A DNA stretch of 26,202 nucleotides. It comes from a virus. Position numbers and translations under genes: made by a program. The notes beneath the pieces are model-generated. The model made no database searches and was not told the origin of the DNA. It saw only the letters and a program-made list of their open reading frames with translations. The stretch spans positions 1 through 26,202 of IMG/VR virus record IMGVR_UViG_3300035034_000705, one strand, 5' to 3'. Positions 16,974 to 23,919 of the stretch are shown here, piece by piece; within the stretch, counting starts at the first letter, position 1; each line of letters opens with the position of its first letter.

Positions 16974-17303
16974 ATGGACCATACTCCGCAGCAGGCTTCT
17001 AAGCATCGTGTGGAGGGCCACCTTCAGACAGTAATACTCGCCCTTATGGTGCCCTTCCTAGGATGGATGGGCGTCACGGTCCACACGACCGCAGTAGGTA
17101 TGGGCGTCACAGGCATGCTCGTAGGGCAGTTGGTGAAGCAGACCGACAAGGACGCTACCCAGGTCAGCCAGGCCCTGGGGATGATACGCCTGGATATCCG
17201 CGCACTCAAAGAAGACGACAACGCTCAGCGCATCGCACGCGTTAAGATCATAGAACGCTTGAACACAATTGAAAAAAAGGTTGACGCCAATGCAGTTAAC
17301 TAA
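16974..17303 (+). CDS. Membrane-anchored coiled-coil protein, holin candidate
   Basis: This is a 109-residue protein. One or two hydrophobic segments lie at about residues 18-55 (LQTVILALMVPFLGWMGVTV, then AVGMGVTGMLVGQLV). They are followed by a charged helical tail (LDIRALKEDDNAQRIARVKI, then ERLNTIEKKVD) likely to be a coiled coil on the cytoplasmic side. It lies right before the endolysin gene and overlaps its start, which makes it a holin or holin-like candidate. The long coiled tail is unusual for a canonical holin, and the small two-TM protein at 17757-17978 is a second candidate. Lysis role is from position only. Confidence 0.6.
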   Translation: MDHTPQQASKHRVEGHLQTVILALMVPFLGWMGVTVHTTAVGMGVTGMLVGQLVKQTDKDATQVSQALGMIRLDIRALKEDDNAQRIARVKIIERLNTIEKKVDANAVN

Positions 17304-17760
17304 GCACTTCACCCTGGCGGAGCTGACCAAGAGCGGCACTGCTATGCGCCTGGGGATAGACAACACACCGGACAAGGTGGTGATCGAAAACCTAAAGCGG
17401 CTGGCAGTAAACATCCTAGAGCCTGTCCGCGCCCACTTCGGCACACCATTCTCCCCCTCCAGTACCTACCGCAGCTCAGAGCTGAATAAGGCCGTAGGAG
17501 GCGCAGCGACAAGCCAGCATATGGCGGGCAACGCCACTGACTTTGAGGTGCCAGGCATACCCAACTTTGAGCTGGCGTCCTACATTCGAGACACGCTGTT
17601 CTTCGACCAGCTCATCTTGGAGTTCCCCTCCGCGGCGAACCCAATGGCAGGCTGGGTACACTGCAGTTTTGTCCCCGTTGAGCTGCTCCGCCACGAGGCC
17701 TTGACCGCTGTGAAGCGGGACGGCAGGACGCAGTATCTTAAGGGACTGCTCAAGGAATGA
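17290..17760 (+). CDS. Endolysin, M15-family DD/LD-peptidase
   Basis: This is predicted to cut peptidoglycan peptide cross-links or stems. The M15A zinc-site pattern is clear when numbered from the ATG at 17290: SSTYRSSELNKAVGGAATSQ then H77, with D84 seven residues on (HMAGNATD), and H124 in WVHCSF. These are the usual two His plus one Asp ligands. The length of 156 aa is typical for a single catalytic domain with no separate wall-binding domain. The start at 17290 is preferred over an upstream TTG at 17269, since AAAGG lies 9 bases before it. It overlaps the previous gene's end by 14 bases, and the next gene begins at its stop in an ATGA overlap. It has no signal peptide, so it needs a holin to reach the wall. 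Confidence in the family is high. Confidence 0.9.
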   Translation: MQLTKHFTLAELTKSGTAMRLGIDNTPDKVVIENLKRLAVNILEPVRAHFGTPFSPSSTYRSSELNKAVGGAATSQHMAGNATDFEVPGIPNFELASYIRDTLFFDQLILEFPSAANPMAGWVHCSFVPVELLRHEALTAVKRDGRTQYLKGLLKE

Positions 17761-17978
17761 CAGAGGGGAGTGACCCCCCTGACGGGTTTCGTTGGCGAAA
17801 CCGCCGACGCATGGTGTGGCTGGTGGTCCTGTTTTGCTTGGTCGCAATCGGGTTCATCATCTGGGAGGGCGGCGACGACACAACCCGCACGACGGCGTTG
17901 TCCTCCCTTTCACTTCTCCTGACAGGTGTGGTATCATCCTACGTATTCGGCGCGGTGTGGGATGATAAGGGCAAATAG
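17757..17978 (+). CDS. Small two-TM membrane protein, holin candidate
   Basis: This is a 73-residue protein with a basic N-terminal stretch (RWRNRRRM). TM1 spans about residues 19-36 (VWLVVLFCLVAIGFIIW), followed by a short acidic/Thr loop (EGGDDTTRTT). TM2 spans about residues 46-66 (ALSSLSLLLTGVVSSYVFGA), and a short WDD tail ends it. Small proteins with this R-rich start and a YVFGAVWDD-like ending recur in phage lysis regions, and here it is coupled to the endolysin by ATGA. A holin role is plausible but could be shared with, or antagonised by, the protein at 16974-17303. Confidence 0.66.
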   Translation: MTEGSDPPDGFRWRNRRRMVWLVVLFCLVAIGFIIWEGGDDTTRTTALSSLSLLLTGVVSSYVFGAVWDDKGK

Positions 17979-17980
17979 AC

Positions 17981-18733
17981 ATGGGCCTACGGACGTATAT
18001 CGCGGCAGGCGCTACAGCCCTGTTCCTCGCTCTAGGCGTCACAACCTTCCTCCTCGGCAGAGCCTACCTTGCAGAGAGGGACACAACCGCGAAGCTGGAG
18101 CAGGCCGCAGAAATAAACAAGCTCACCCAGCAGCTCAAGGACCAACAGCAGCAGGCCCTAACGATCGTTAGGGAGACCTACGACGGTCAGATCAGCGCGG
18201 CAGACCGCAGACACACTCAGGAGATAAACGATGTCACACGCCAGCTTGTGGACGCGCGCCGGGCAGCAGTGCAGGAGCCTATCCACTTCGGTGATGATCT
18301 TATGCGCGGCTTCCTTCGCGTTGACTGCGTGTGGAGCCTGGGGGCAGAAGCTCTTAGTCCAGAAGGCCGAGCCTCCTGTGATCGTCAAGCGGCCACTTCC
18401 GACCCCGCCAGGGCGGGCTTTTCCGTACTTACCCCCAGCTTCCTACGAGCCTGGTCTGACGCCTGTGAGCAGTACCCCAGAGCCGCTGCAGGGTCCGCAG
18501 CCGGAGAGACCGGAGACCTCGCCTACACCTTAGAGGAATGGGCTATAGAGTTCGGCAACTTCGACCCATCCCTCTGTTCTGAGAGCCTAGTGGTGATGAC
18601 GCCGGAGGCGGCGCTGTACTTCCGGTTGTTCCTGGAGAACGGCAGCCGATACACCCTGGACTTGCTCCGCTATGTGAGCGAACAGAACGAGGTGCTAGAC
18701 CTTCTGCAAAGAAAAGGCCCCACACCGAACTAA
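17981..18733 (+). CDS. Inner-membrane spanin, Rz-like, with long C-terminal extension
   Basis: This 250-residue protein has an N-terminal membrane anchor at about residues 6-27 (YIAAGATALFLALGVTTFLL), then a coiled coil at about residues 30-100 (LEQAAEINKLTQQLKDQQQQ). That is the i-spanin plan: anchored in the inner membrane, helical in the periplasm. An embedded o-spanin gene in the +1 frame (18231-18533) makes the pair. Canonical Rz proteins are shorter (around 150 aa), while this one continues with a further ~150 residues. The first part overlaps the o-spanin, and the last ~70 residues lie beyond it (NFDPSLCSESLVVMTPEAAL, then FLENGSRYTLDLL). The extension is not recognised. It may be an extra periplasmic domain. 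Confidence 0.75.
   Translation: MGLRTYIAAGATALFLALGVTTFLLGRAYLAERDTTAKLEQAAEINKLTQQLKDQQQQALTIVRETYDGQISAADRRHTQEINDVTRQLVDARRAAVQEPIHFGDDLMRGFLRVDCVWSLGAEALSPEGRASCDRQAATSDPARAGFSVLTPSFLRAWSDACEQYPRAAAGSAAGETGDLAYTLEEWAIEFGNFDPSLCSESLVVMTPEAALYFRLFLENGSRYTLDLLRYVSEQNEVLDLLQRKGPTPN
18219..18233 (+). promoter_or_regulatory. Ribosome site and start of the nested o-spanin
   Basis: AGGAG at 18219-18223 sits 7 bases before ATG 18231. It lies inside the i-spanin coding frame and decides the o-spanin start; a later ATG at 18294 would leave too short a signal segment. Confidence 0.8.
18231..18533 (+). CDS. Outer-membrane lipoprotein spanin, Rz1-like, nested in i-spanin gene
   Basis: This is a 100-residue frame entirely inside the i-spanin gene, in the +1 frame. 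An N-terminal signal (RSLSTSVMILCAASFALTA) ends in the lipobox LTAC with Cys at residue 34, so signal peptidase II processing and lipid anchoring to the outer membrane are expected. The mature part is short (~67 aa) and Pro-rich (EPPVIVKRPLPTPPGRAFPY, then many Pro residues to the end), as in Rz1. A clean AGGAG ribosome site lies 7 bases before the ATG. The nested arrangement, lipobox and Pro-rich tail together make this a confident Rz1-type call by architecture; sequence homology was not tested. Confidence 0.85.
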   Translation: MSHASLWTRAGQQCRSLSTSVMILCAASFALTACGAWGQKLLVQKAEPPVIVKRPLPTPPGRAFPYLPPASYEPGLTPVSSTPEPLQGPQPERPETSPTP

Positions 18734-18737
18734 CGAT

Positions 18738-18758
18738 GCAGGGCCAGGTGCTGCCTGC
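18738..18758. terminator. Weak hairpin between convergent gene arms
   Basis: GCAGG (18738-18742) pairs with CCTGC (18754-18758), and CAG (18745-18747) with CTG (18751-18753) around a GTG loop, with GC bulged. It lies in the short gap between the end of the late arm and the end of the helicase gene. It has no U-tract on either strand, so a bidirectional terminator role is only tentative. Confidence 0.35.
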
Positions 18759-18769
18759 GTGACAGAGAC

Positions 18770-20821
18770 TTATTTACTCATGATACCATAAGCTTGAGCC
18801 AGAGCAAGAACGTCTTGCGGGGTTAGCTTCGTGTCGGTCATGCGGGCTTTGATAAGAGCTGCAACGTCAACGGGGTCACTAGATGACGCTGGCGCAGTCT
18901 TCGCAGGTGCGCGCTTACGAGGGGCAGCCTTCTTAGGAGCTGGCTCTTCGTCCTCCTCATCTTCGTCCTCATCTTCGTCCTCACCCTCACCCTCACCAAG
19001 AGCCTCTTGTACGGCCTTAGAGAACTGACGCTTGGCCCGGCGAGTGACGGGTTCCTCATCTTCCTCATCTTCGTCCTCATCTTCGTCCTCAGGCTCTTCC
19101 TGCTTTAGCTTAGCCTTCGTCGCTGAGCGGCTGGAGCGGCGGCGAGGAGCTGGCTCTTCGTCCTCATCTTCGTCCTCATCTTCCTCGACAGGAGCAGCAG
19201 CACGGGTACGTGTGCGGCTTTTACGGCGAGGGGCCGGAGCTTCATCTTCGTCCTCTTCTTCGATTTCGTCGATGTAGTCCTCGACCGAGGATTCTTGTAC
19301 TTTTGACTTCGTTGATAAACGTCTACGTGCCATGATGTTTTCCTTAGTATCATGTCCATCTATCGGAGATGGGGCCGTTTTACCGTCGCGGTAAATCTCT
19401 GCGTTCAAGGCGAGGAGAAGTGCGTTCTGCGTCCCGCCTTTCGCGTAAACTGAATCCTCTAAAACGCGCTCATCGATAGTGTTCTCCACAACGAAAATGT
19501 GGTTGAACACACGGGCCTGGGTGTTGCCCTGGCGAAATATGCGTTTTATAAACTGGTCGTAGTTCTCATAGTCCCAGGTCATGGAGAACTGCGCTATGTG
19601 GCAGGCCTGGCCCTTCTGTAAGTTCAGTCCGTGAGCGACCGATGCAGGGTGTGCAAACAGGATTGGGTATTTGTTGGCGTTCCAGTCCGCCTCAATCTGC
19701 ATGGACTGCTTCTCACCAACGCCCTTCCCGATATGGGGTGTGCTCTCACCGAACGCCGCCTTGAGCCTGTCCAGATCATGGTTAAACTCGTAGGCCACCA
19801 GCAGAGGCGTTCCCTGCAGCTCCTCCACCAGCTCCTTAAGCGCATCGATCTTAGCGTCATGCAGGTGTTGGACAGTCCGCTCCTCTAGCACACCGTCTCC
19901 GGCGTAGACAGCGCCATTGGCCATCTGCTTGAGCTTGGAGTACACCCCAGCGGCATTGGCTGCTTCGACGACCCCACCAGGCAGGTCCGCGACCATATCC
20001 TTCTTCATCTTCATATAGACCTTACGGGCCTTAGGGGGCATGGTGATGACACGTATGTCCTCCACCAGCTCAGGCAGGTCCAGGTAGTCTTTTGCGCTCA
20101 TCCGGAGAACATAGGGCTTGATCCGTTCCTCAATCTGCTTTCCCGCGCCGCGCCGGAGGGTGTAGTCGAATCCATTGTAGTCACTTTCGAAATATTTGGA
20201 GCGGTAGTGCGTGATGTATCTGCCGAGGGACGCGCCCTGGTCCATGATCAGCATCTGCCCAAACAGGTCCAGATAGCCATTAGGGATGGGTGTACCCGTC
20301 AGGCCCCATCGATACTTGACCTTGGCCATTTTGGGCAGCAACTGCTTGTGCCGCACCGACGACGCATTCTTGAATCGTGTCAGCTCATCGATACACACGA
20401 TGTCGTAGGGGAGCTGGTGGCCCCAATACTTGTGCATGAGCCAGGGTATGCCCTCTGGATTGATCAGGTGGATGTCTGTGTCCTCGTCTAGCAGAGCGTC
20501 CTTCTTAGAGCCGTGGAGGAGGGTGAAGGTTAAATCCTTGAACTGTGTCCAGCGCGCGCCCTCTTGCCTCCACACGAGCTGGCAGACGCGTAGGGGGGCT
20601 ATGATCAGCATCTGCTTGACCTGGCCCTGCCGTTTGAGCTGTTGGAAGGCGTCAAGGGTTATAGACGTCTTCCCAAGTCCTGGGTCTAAAAGTAGGATTC
20701 CTACCCTTCTGTCTTCCTCTTGCATGAACATGGACGCCCGCTCCTGATAGCTGTGCGCGTTCCAAGGCTCGTGAGATAGCGCTCTTTGCACTCTCGTCGT
20801 TGTCGCAGATGCAAACATCAT
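18770..20821 (-). CDS. SNF2-like DNA helicase with long acidic/basic C-terminal tail
   Basis: This is an ATP-dependent superfamily 2 motor, probably for replication or recombination. A Q-motif-like NAHSYQERASMF is near residue 21. Walker A DPGLGKT is at 46-52, DELT (Walker B-like) at 145-148, LTGTP at 174-178. The second domain has HGLNLQ (397-402) and QFIKRIFRQGN (423-433), the SNF2-like motifs V and VI. The recognisable motor ends near residue 490. The last ~187 residues are not motor. They are alternating Asp/Glu-rich runs and Arg/Lys/Pro/Ser-rich runs, repeated four times, then a helical end (DPVDVAALIKARM, LTPQDVLALAQAYGIMSK). An in-frame ATG with a strong ribosome site begins exactly at this boundary. 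The N-terminal start overlaps the upstream nuclease gene by 170 bases. Confidence 0.85.
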   Translation of the reverse strand: MMFASATTTRVQRALSHEPWNAHSYQERASMFMQEEDRRVGILLLDPGLGKTSITLDAFQQLKRQGQVKQMLIIAPLRVCQLVWRQEGARWTQFKDLTFTLLHGSKKDALLDEDTDIHLINPEGIPWLMHKYWGHQLPYDIVCIDELTRFKNASSVRHKQLLPKMAKVKYRWGLTGTPIPNGYLDLFGQMLIMDQGASLGRYITHYRSKYFESDYNGFDYTLRRGAGKQIEERIKPYVLRMSAKDYLDLPELVEDIRVITMPPKARKVYMKMKKDMVADLPGGVVEAANAAGVYSKLKQMANGAVYAGDGVLEERTVQHLHDAKIDALKELVEELQGTPLLVAYEFNHDLDRLKAAFGESTPHIGKGVGEKQSMQIEADWNANKYPILFAHPASVAHGLNLQKGQACHIAQFSMTWDYENYDQFIKRIFRQGNTQARVFNHIFVVENTIDERVLEDSVYAKGGTQNALLLALNAEIYRDGKTAPSPIDGHDTKENIMARRRLSTKSKVQESSVEDYIDEIEEEDEDEAPAPRRKSRTRTRAAAPVEEDEDEDEDEEPAPRRRSSRSATKAKLKQEEPEDEDEDEDEEDEEPVTRRAKRQFSKAVQEALGEGEGEDEDEDEDEEDEEPAPKKAAPRKRAPAKTAPASSSDPVDVAALIKARMTDTKLTPQDVLALAQAYGIMSK
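18935..19270 (-). repeat. Repeated acidic/basic coding blocks in helicase tail
   Basis: Four GAA/GAT/GAC/GAG-rich blocks (about 18944-18996, 19052-19100, 19153-19187 and 19240-19270) encode Glu/Asp runs separated by Arg/Lys/Pro/Ser stretches. An exact 21-bp match occurs at 18935-18955 and 19145-19165. Spurious poly-Ser frames appear on the opposite strand as a by-product. Confidence 0.8.
19331..19345 (-). promoter_or_regulatory. Internal ribosome site and in-frame ATG in the helicase gene
   Basis: On the minus strand AAGGA (complement of 19341-19345) lies 7 bases before an ATG (complement of 19331-19333). The ATG is in frame with the helicase and would make a separate 187-residue acidic/basic protein (MARRRLSTKS...). 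It falls exactly where the helicase motor ends. Confidence 0.55.
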
Positions 20822-21062
20822 AATCCAATTTCAGTAGTAGGTTAATCTTACGTTCTTGCTTGGCGTTGGGAGGCTCACCATCCCACTTGAACTCTATGTA
20901 GAGGGGCCTGCCTCCTGGGATAAGGAAGAGCACGTCTGGCCACCCAGTCTCTGCCCCAGGCCCAAAGTAAAACCGGACACTGTAAACACCTATGGGCTTA
21001 GCCCATTTGATGATGCGGGCCTGCAGCTTAAGCTCTTCCTTCGCCTGGGTGGGCTTAACCAT
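20652..21062 (-). CDS. VRR-NUC domain nuclease
   Basis: Numbered from the ATG at 21062 (136 aa), the PD-(D/E)XK-type VRR-NUC pattern is visible. GW-P42-D43 lies in the GAETGWPDVLFLI strand, E57-x-K59 in PLYIEFKWDGE, and a Q69 helix follows (AKQERKINLLLKL). A final strand/helix (YDVCICDNDESAKSAISRAL) follows the family plan. Such nucleases act as Holliday-junction or flap/structure-specific enzymes, or as small stand-alone phage nucleases. An upstream in-frame start would add 35 unlike residues. The ATG chosen overlaps the preceding gene's stop by 8 bases (ATGGTTAA), which suits coupling. The C-terminal ~55 residues (KGRNPTFRPRTWEDVYNP end) overlap the helicase start for 170 bases in another frame. 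Confidence 0.82.
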   Translation of the reverse strand: MVKPTQAKEELKLQARIIKWAKPIGVYSVRFYFGPGAETGWPDVLFLIPGGRPLYIEFKWDGEPPNAKQERKINLLLKLDYDVCICDNDESAKSAISRALERAQLSGAGVHVHARGRQKGRNPTFRPRTWEDVYNP

Positions 21063-21741
21063 AGGAGCAAGGCCCACCGTTCGATCGGCGGAAGTGGCAC
21101 CAGCCGCACAGCGCATTTGGGTTGGCGGGGAAGCGGTCGGCGGCGAGCATGGCCTCTGCGCGCGCAACGATGTCGTCGAAGTAGTCGAGAGCTTCCTGCT
21201 TGGTGTACTCTTCGACCACCTCGTCGCCCGTGTCTAGAAACCATAGGCGGGTACTGATTGTCTCCAGCTTCCCCCCCGTTCGGAGAACAGATACCCCGGC
21301 GTACAGTCTGAGCTGATCAGTATATTTGTCCATGCTCTGAGGCCGGAACTTGCCAGTTTTAAAATCTATAATGTCCGCGTGACTGTCGCCATAGTCGAGG
21401 AACGCGTCAAGGGACAGGCGCAGCCATGCGTCCGGCGCGAACTTGCCTGTCATCTTCATCTTCTGGGTGAATGTCCAATCCTCCTCCACGATAGGGTGCA
21501 TCTCTTTCAGCTCCTCCAGTTGGGAGGTGAAGGCCGCGCCGGAGGCTGGGACCATCTTAACCTTACCGTCCAGGTAGTCCGCGACCTCTTTGTGTACCTT
21601 AATCCCACGCCACATGGCGTCGCCCTTAGGCTCCTCCAGCTTGTCGATGTTGCGGTATTTGAACAGGGCCGGGCACTGCTCATAGCAGGTCAGACGGGAG
21701 TAGGACCAGAAGGTGTTCCAGGGTCTAGCTTTTGGCATCAT
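21055..21741 (-). CDS. Cas4/RecB-like PD-(D/E)XK exonuclease
   Basis: This is a 228-residue PD-(D/E)XK nuclease of the Cas4/RecB type. H50 lies in a GIKVHKEVADYL helix, D112 in LSLDAFLD, D126-x-K128 in IIDFKTGK, and Q143...Y147 in YTDQLRLYA. Together these are the RecB-family nuclease motifs. Cysteines C19/C23 near the N terminus (SRLTCYEQCP) and C212, C215 and C225 near the C terminus (CGWCHFRRSNGGPC) are placed as in iron-sulfur Cas4-like enzymes. It could act as an end-processing exonuclease in replication or recombination. No CRISPR genes or arrays are near, so an adaptation role is unlikely. It overlaps the genes on either side by 8-17 bases. Confidence 0.85.
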   Translation of the reverse strand: MMPKARPWNTFWSYSRLTCYEQCPALFKYRNIDKLEEPKGDAMWRGIKVHKEVADYLDGKVKMVPASGAAFTSQLEELKEMHPIVEEDWTFTQKMKMTGKFAPDAWLRLSLDAFLDYGDSHADIIDFKTGKFRPQSMDKYTDQLRLYAGVSVLRTGGKLETISTRLWFLDTGDEVVEEYTKQEALDYFDDIVARAEAMLAADRFPANPNALCGWCHFRRSNGGPCSYG

Positions 21742-21976
21742 CTTTCCCGTCTATAAAGAACTTCGTGACCTCTGCCGGGTCCATCTTGAACAGCTCGGCA
21801 AAAACAATGCCCGCCATCTTCTCATACCCGTCGCGAATGTCTGGGTCGAGCTGGCTGTACAAGGGGCTGGTTAACGTGCTCACGCTCTTGTATATCGCAA
21901 GACCGCAGTGCCTCCGCATACGGATGAGCTGGGCGAGATCATCCCGCTCATGTAGGTTGGTTCCGTTCTTCGTCAT
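21725..21976 (-). CDS. Small unknown protein in replication operon
   Basis: This is an 83-residue protein, mostly helical, without recognisable motifs: MTKNGTNLHERDDLAQLIRM, then LAIYKSVSTLTSPLYSQL, then IVFAELFKMDPAEVTKFFID. It overlaps the polymerase stop by ATGA and overlaps the Cas4-like start by 17 bases, so it is co-translated with both. A role as a replication or nuclease accessory is possible from context only. Confidence 0.72.
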   Translation of the reverse strand: MTKNGTNLHERDDLAQLIRMRRHCGLAIYKSVSTLTSPLYSQLDPDIRDGYEKMAGIVFAELFKMDPAEVTKFFIDGKDDAKS

Positions 21977-23919
21977 GCTGCTTCCCTCTTGTCGTCGTAG
22001 CTCTCTAAGTTACCCCAACGGTCCCCGACCTTGCCGGACGAACGCATAAGAAGATCCAGGACAACGCCTTCCATCGCTTCTAACAGGTAGAGCATCTCCT
22101 GCTCTACAAGGTCTTCGTGGCAGCTTATGTTTATCTCATCATAGACCGTGACCAGAAACCGCGTCGTCGCGTGCCTACGTGGGTCTTCGTACCAACGGAT
22201 TAAAGCTTCGTATGTGATGTCCGCTGCAGAGCCTTGACAGTAGTAGTTGATCAGCTTGTAGAGGTAGTGCCTGATACGCCCATCAACCAGTCGCGGCTCC
22301 TCGCAGAAATAGCAGCGCCCGCCCCAGGTCCGGATTGGGTCGCCTTCATCGATAATCTCTTTGATCACATCGTTGACATGAATACGGCCTGGAAGGGCTG
22401 TGTCGTGGAACTTCTTAAACCTCTTGGCGTCGGCCATAGTACAGCCCTCATCCAGGGCCGCGTTGAGCGCCTTCTGAGCCGCAGGGACGCCGCCGCCGTA
22501 CAGGCCTTGGAAGTTCAAAATCTTAACAGGCGTCCGGTCCAGTGCAACACCGACCAGCTTCTCCACCTCATCCCGAACCCAGCCGTGGGGGTCGAGGTCT
22601 GGGTCTGCCTGGTACGCCTCTAGGAGTGGCCCCTGCTCCACATGAGCGAAGGCACGCATCTCCTGCCCGTCGAAGTCGCGGTGACAGAACACATGGCCGG
22701 GGTCGGGCAGGACGTATGCGCGCACATTGGGAAGGGGTGGCAGGCCCCACTCGTTGCCATCCTCAAAGTCGAACTTCTCCCGATCGGACGCTTTGAAGTC
22801 TTTAGGTATGTTCAAAAAGTTTGGGTTAGAGGTGGACGGCCTGCCTGTCCGAGCGCCGCCGTCTGGGCTGCGGACCTGGTTCCAGACCGTGGATATGATC
22901 CCGCCGCGCTGCTTGGCCTGGGCCTCCCACGGGCGGAGGAATGTGGACAAGGTTGTCTGCACCTTGTTGCGGTAGAAGAATAGGCGGGCGACGTGCCTGT
23001 CCTTGAACATCTCAAACTTAAGATTGTCCTTGGAAACACTCCGTAACCCTGTCTTGGTTAGGGTCCAGTCGTCGTCGTCGATGCAACCGCTATCACTAAG
23101 AGCATCAGCAAGTTGAGCGTCAGAAGCAATGTTAAGATCAGGGGCATCCAGAGCGCTTCTGAGGAGGTCATCGGCCTGTTCAAGAGCCGCCTCGTATCGC
23201 GGTACATCGCGCTCCAGCGCTTCGATATCCACATGTATGCCATCCCGTTCGTTCTCCATAAATATAGGCATGACGCGCCGCGTCCGGTCATAGGAAGGTA
23301 CCATACGGTACTCATCCACTACGGGCAGCATCGTCTGAAACAGCCCCCAGGTTCGCCCCACATCGCCAATAGCGTACTTTCCGACCAGACCTGCTGGGCA
23401 CTTCGATATCCACGCCCCAGCGCTGTTAGGGCCAGACTTAGCCTTAGTTATGTTGCCCCCATGCTTGGCGACCAGCCGCTTGCGGTGCTTCCAAACATAG
23501 TCGGCTATCACGTCGCGCTCTTCTGGTGGCCAGTCCAGCCACTCCTCCGCAAGCTCCTTAAGCGCCAGGGACTTGCTGTGCGGCTCCAGGAGAAACGCCA
23601 GGAACATCGTGTCGTGTACGCGGTCCCACGGCAGAGGGTCTAGCCCCATGCGCTCATAGGCGACGTGTAGGTCGAACTTGGCGTTGTGGAACAGGACAGG
23701 GGCGTTGCTGCTCCAGATACTCTCCAGCACGCGCTTGGCCTCGCGCTTGGTGCAGTTGTTGCCTTTGGGGTGGCCCCACGCCAGATAGTCCTCGTCACCG
23801 TTCACCCAGCGGATAGCGACGCCGACTGGTTCAGGCGGGAACTCCGGCCAGTATTGCGCAATCGCCTCTGTCTCGAAATCGACTGTAACGGCGCTGTCTA
23901 TGAGCGTATCAATGGACAC
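21973..23919 (-). CDS. DNA polymerase I-like (family A) with proofreading exonuclease
   Basis: This is the phage replicative polymerase. Exonuclease motifs: D14-x-E16 (VTVDFETEA), N79...F82-D83 (LFHNAKFD), and Y182...D186 (YAIGD). Polymerase motifs: TGRPSTSNPNFLNIP at about 358-372; motif A D415-F-D-G-Q-E420-M-R422 (DFDGQEMR); motif B R462...K466...F470...YG475 (KILNFQGLYGG); motif C VYDE at 592-595. The catalytic Asp residues D415 and D594 are present. Motif C carries Tyr593 where most Pol I members have His. Phe at the E. coli Pol I F762 equivalent (F470) is of the kind reported to correlate with virulent phages. There is no 5'-3' exonuclease domain. The start is GTG 23919, with AGAGGA just upstream. 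Confidence 0.93.
   Translation of the reverse strand: MSIDTLIDSAVTVDFETEAIAQYWPEFPPEPVGVAIRWVNGDEDYLAWGHPKGNNCTKREAKRVLESIWSSNAPVLFHNAKFDLHVAYERMGLDPLPWDRVHDTMFLAFLLEPHSKSLALKELAEEWLDWPPEERDVIADYVWKHRKRLVAKHGGNITKAKSGPNSAGAWISKCPAGLVGKYAIGDVGRTWGLFQTMLPVVDEYRMVPSYDRTRRVMPIFMENERDGIHVDIEALERDVPRYEAALEQADDLLRSALDAPDLNIASDAQLADALSDSGCIDDDDWTLTKTGLRSVSKDNLKFEMFKDRHVARLFFYRNKVQTTLSTFLRPWEAQAKQRGGIISTVWNQVRSPDGGARTGRPSTSNPNFLNIPKDFKASDREKFDFEDGNEWGLPPLPNVRAYVLPDPGHVFCHRDFDGQEMRAFAHVEQGPLLEAYQADPDLDPHGWVRDEVEKLVGVALDRTPVKILNFQGLYGGGVPAAQKALNAALDEGCTMADAKRFKKFHDTALPGRIHVNDVIKEIIDEGDPIRTWGGRCYFCEEPRLVDGRIRHYLYKLINYYCQGSAADITYEALIRWYEDPRRHATTRFLVTVYDEINISCHEDLVEQEMLYLLEAMEGVVLDLLMRSSGKVGDRWGNLESYDDKREAA

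Noticed and set aside
18831-19277. Plus-strand poly-Ser proteins opposite the helicase tail
   Set aside because: They are the complement of Glu/Asp codon runs; low complexity with no domain.
20652-21167. Longer form of the VRR-NUC gene starting at 21167
   Set aside because: The added 35 residues are Pro/Ala/Arg-rich, overlap the Cas4-like gene heavily and look like a shadow; ATG 21062 fits the family start better.
21055-21741. Cas4-like gene as part of a CRISPR adaptation system
   Set aside because: No repeats, spacers, cas1 or cas2 are in the window; it sits in a replication operon.
23113-23643. 176-residue plus-strand frame opposite the polymerase gene
   Set aside because: Antisense to catalytic motifs of a clear polymerase gene; no motif of its own.
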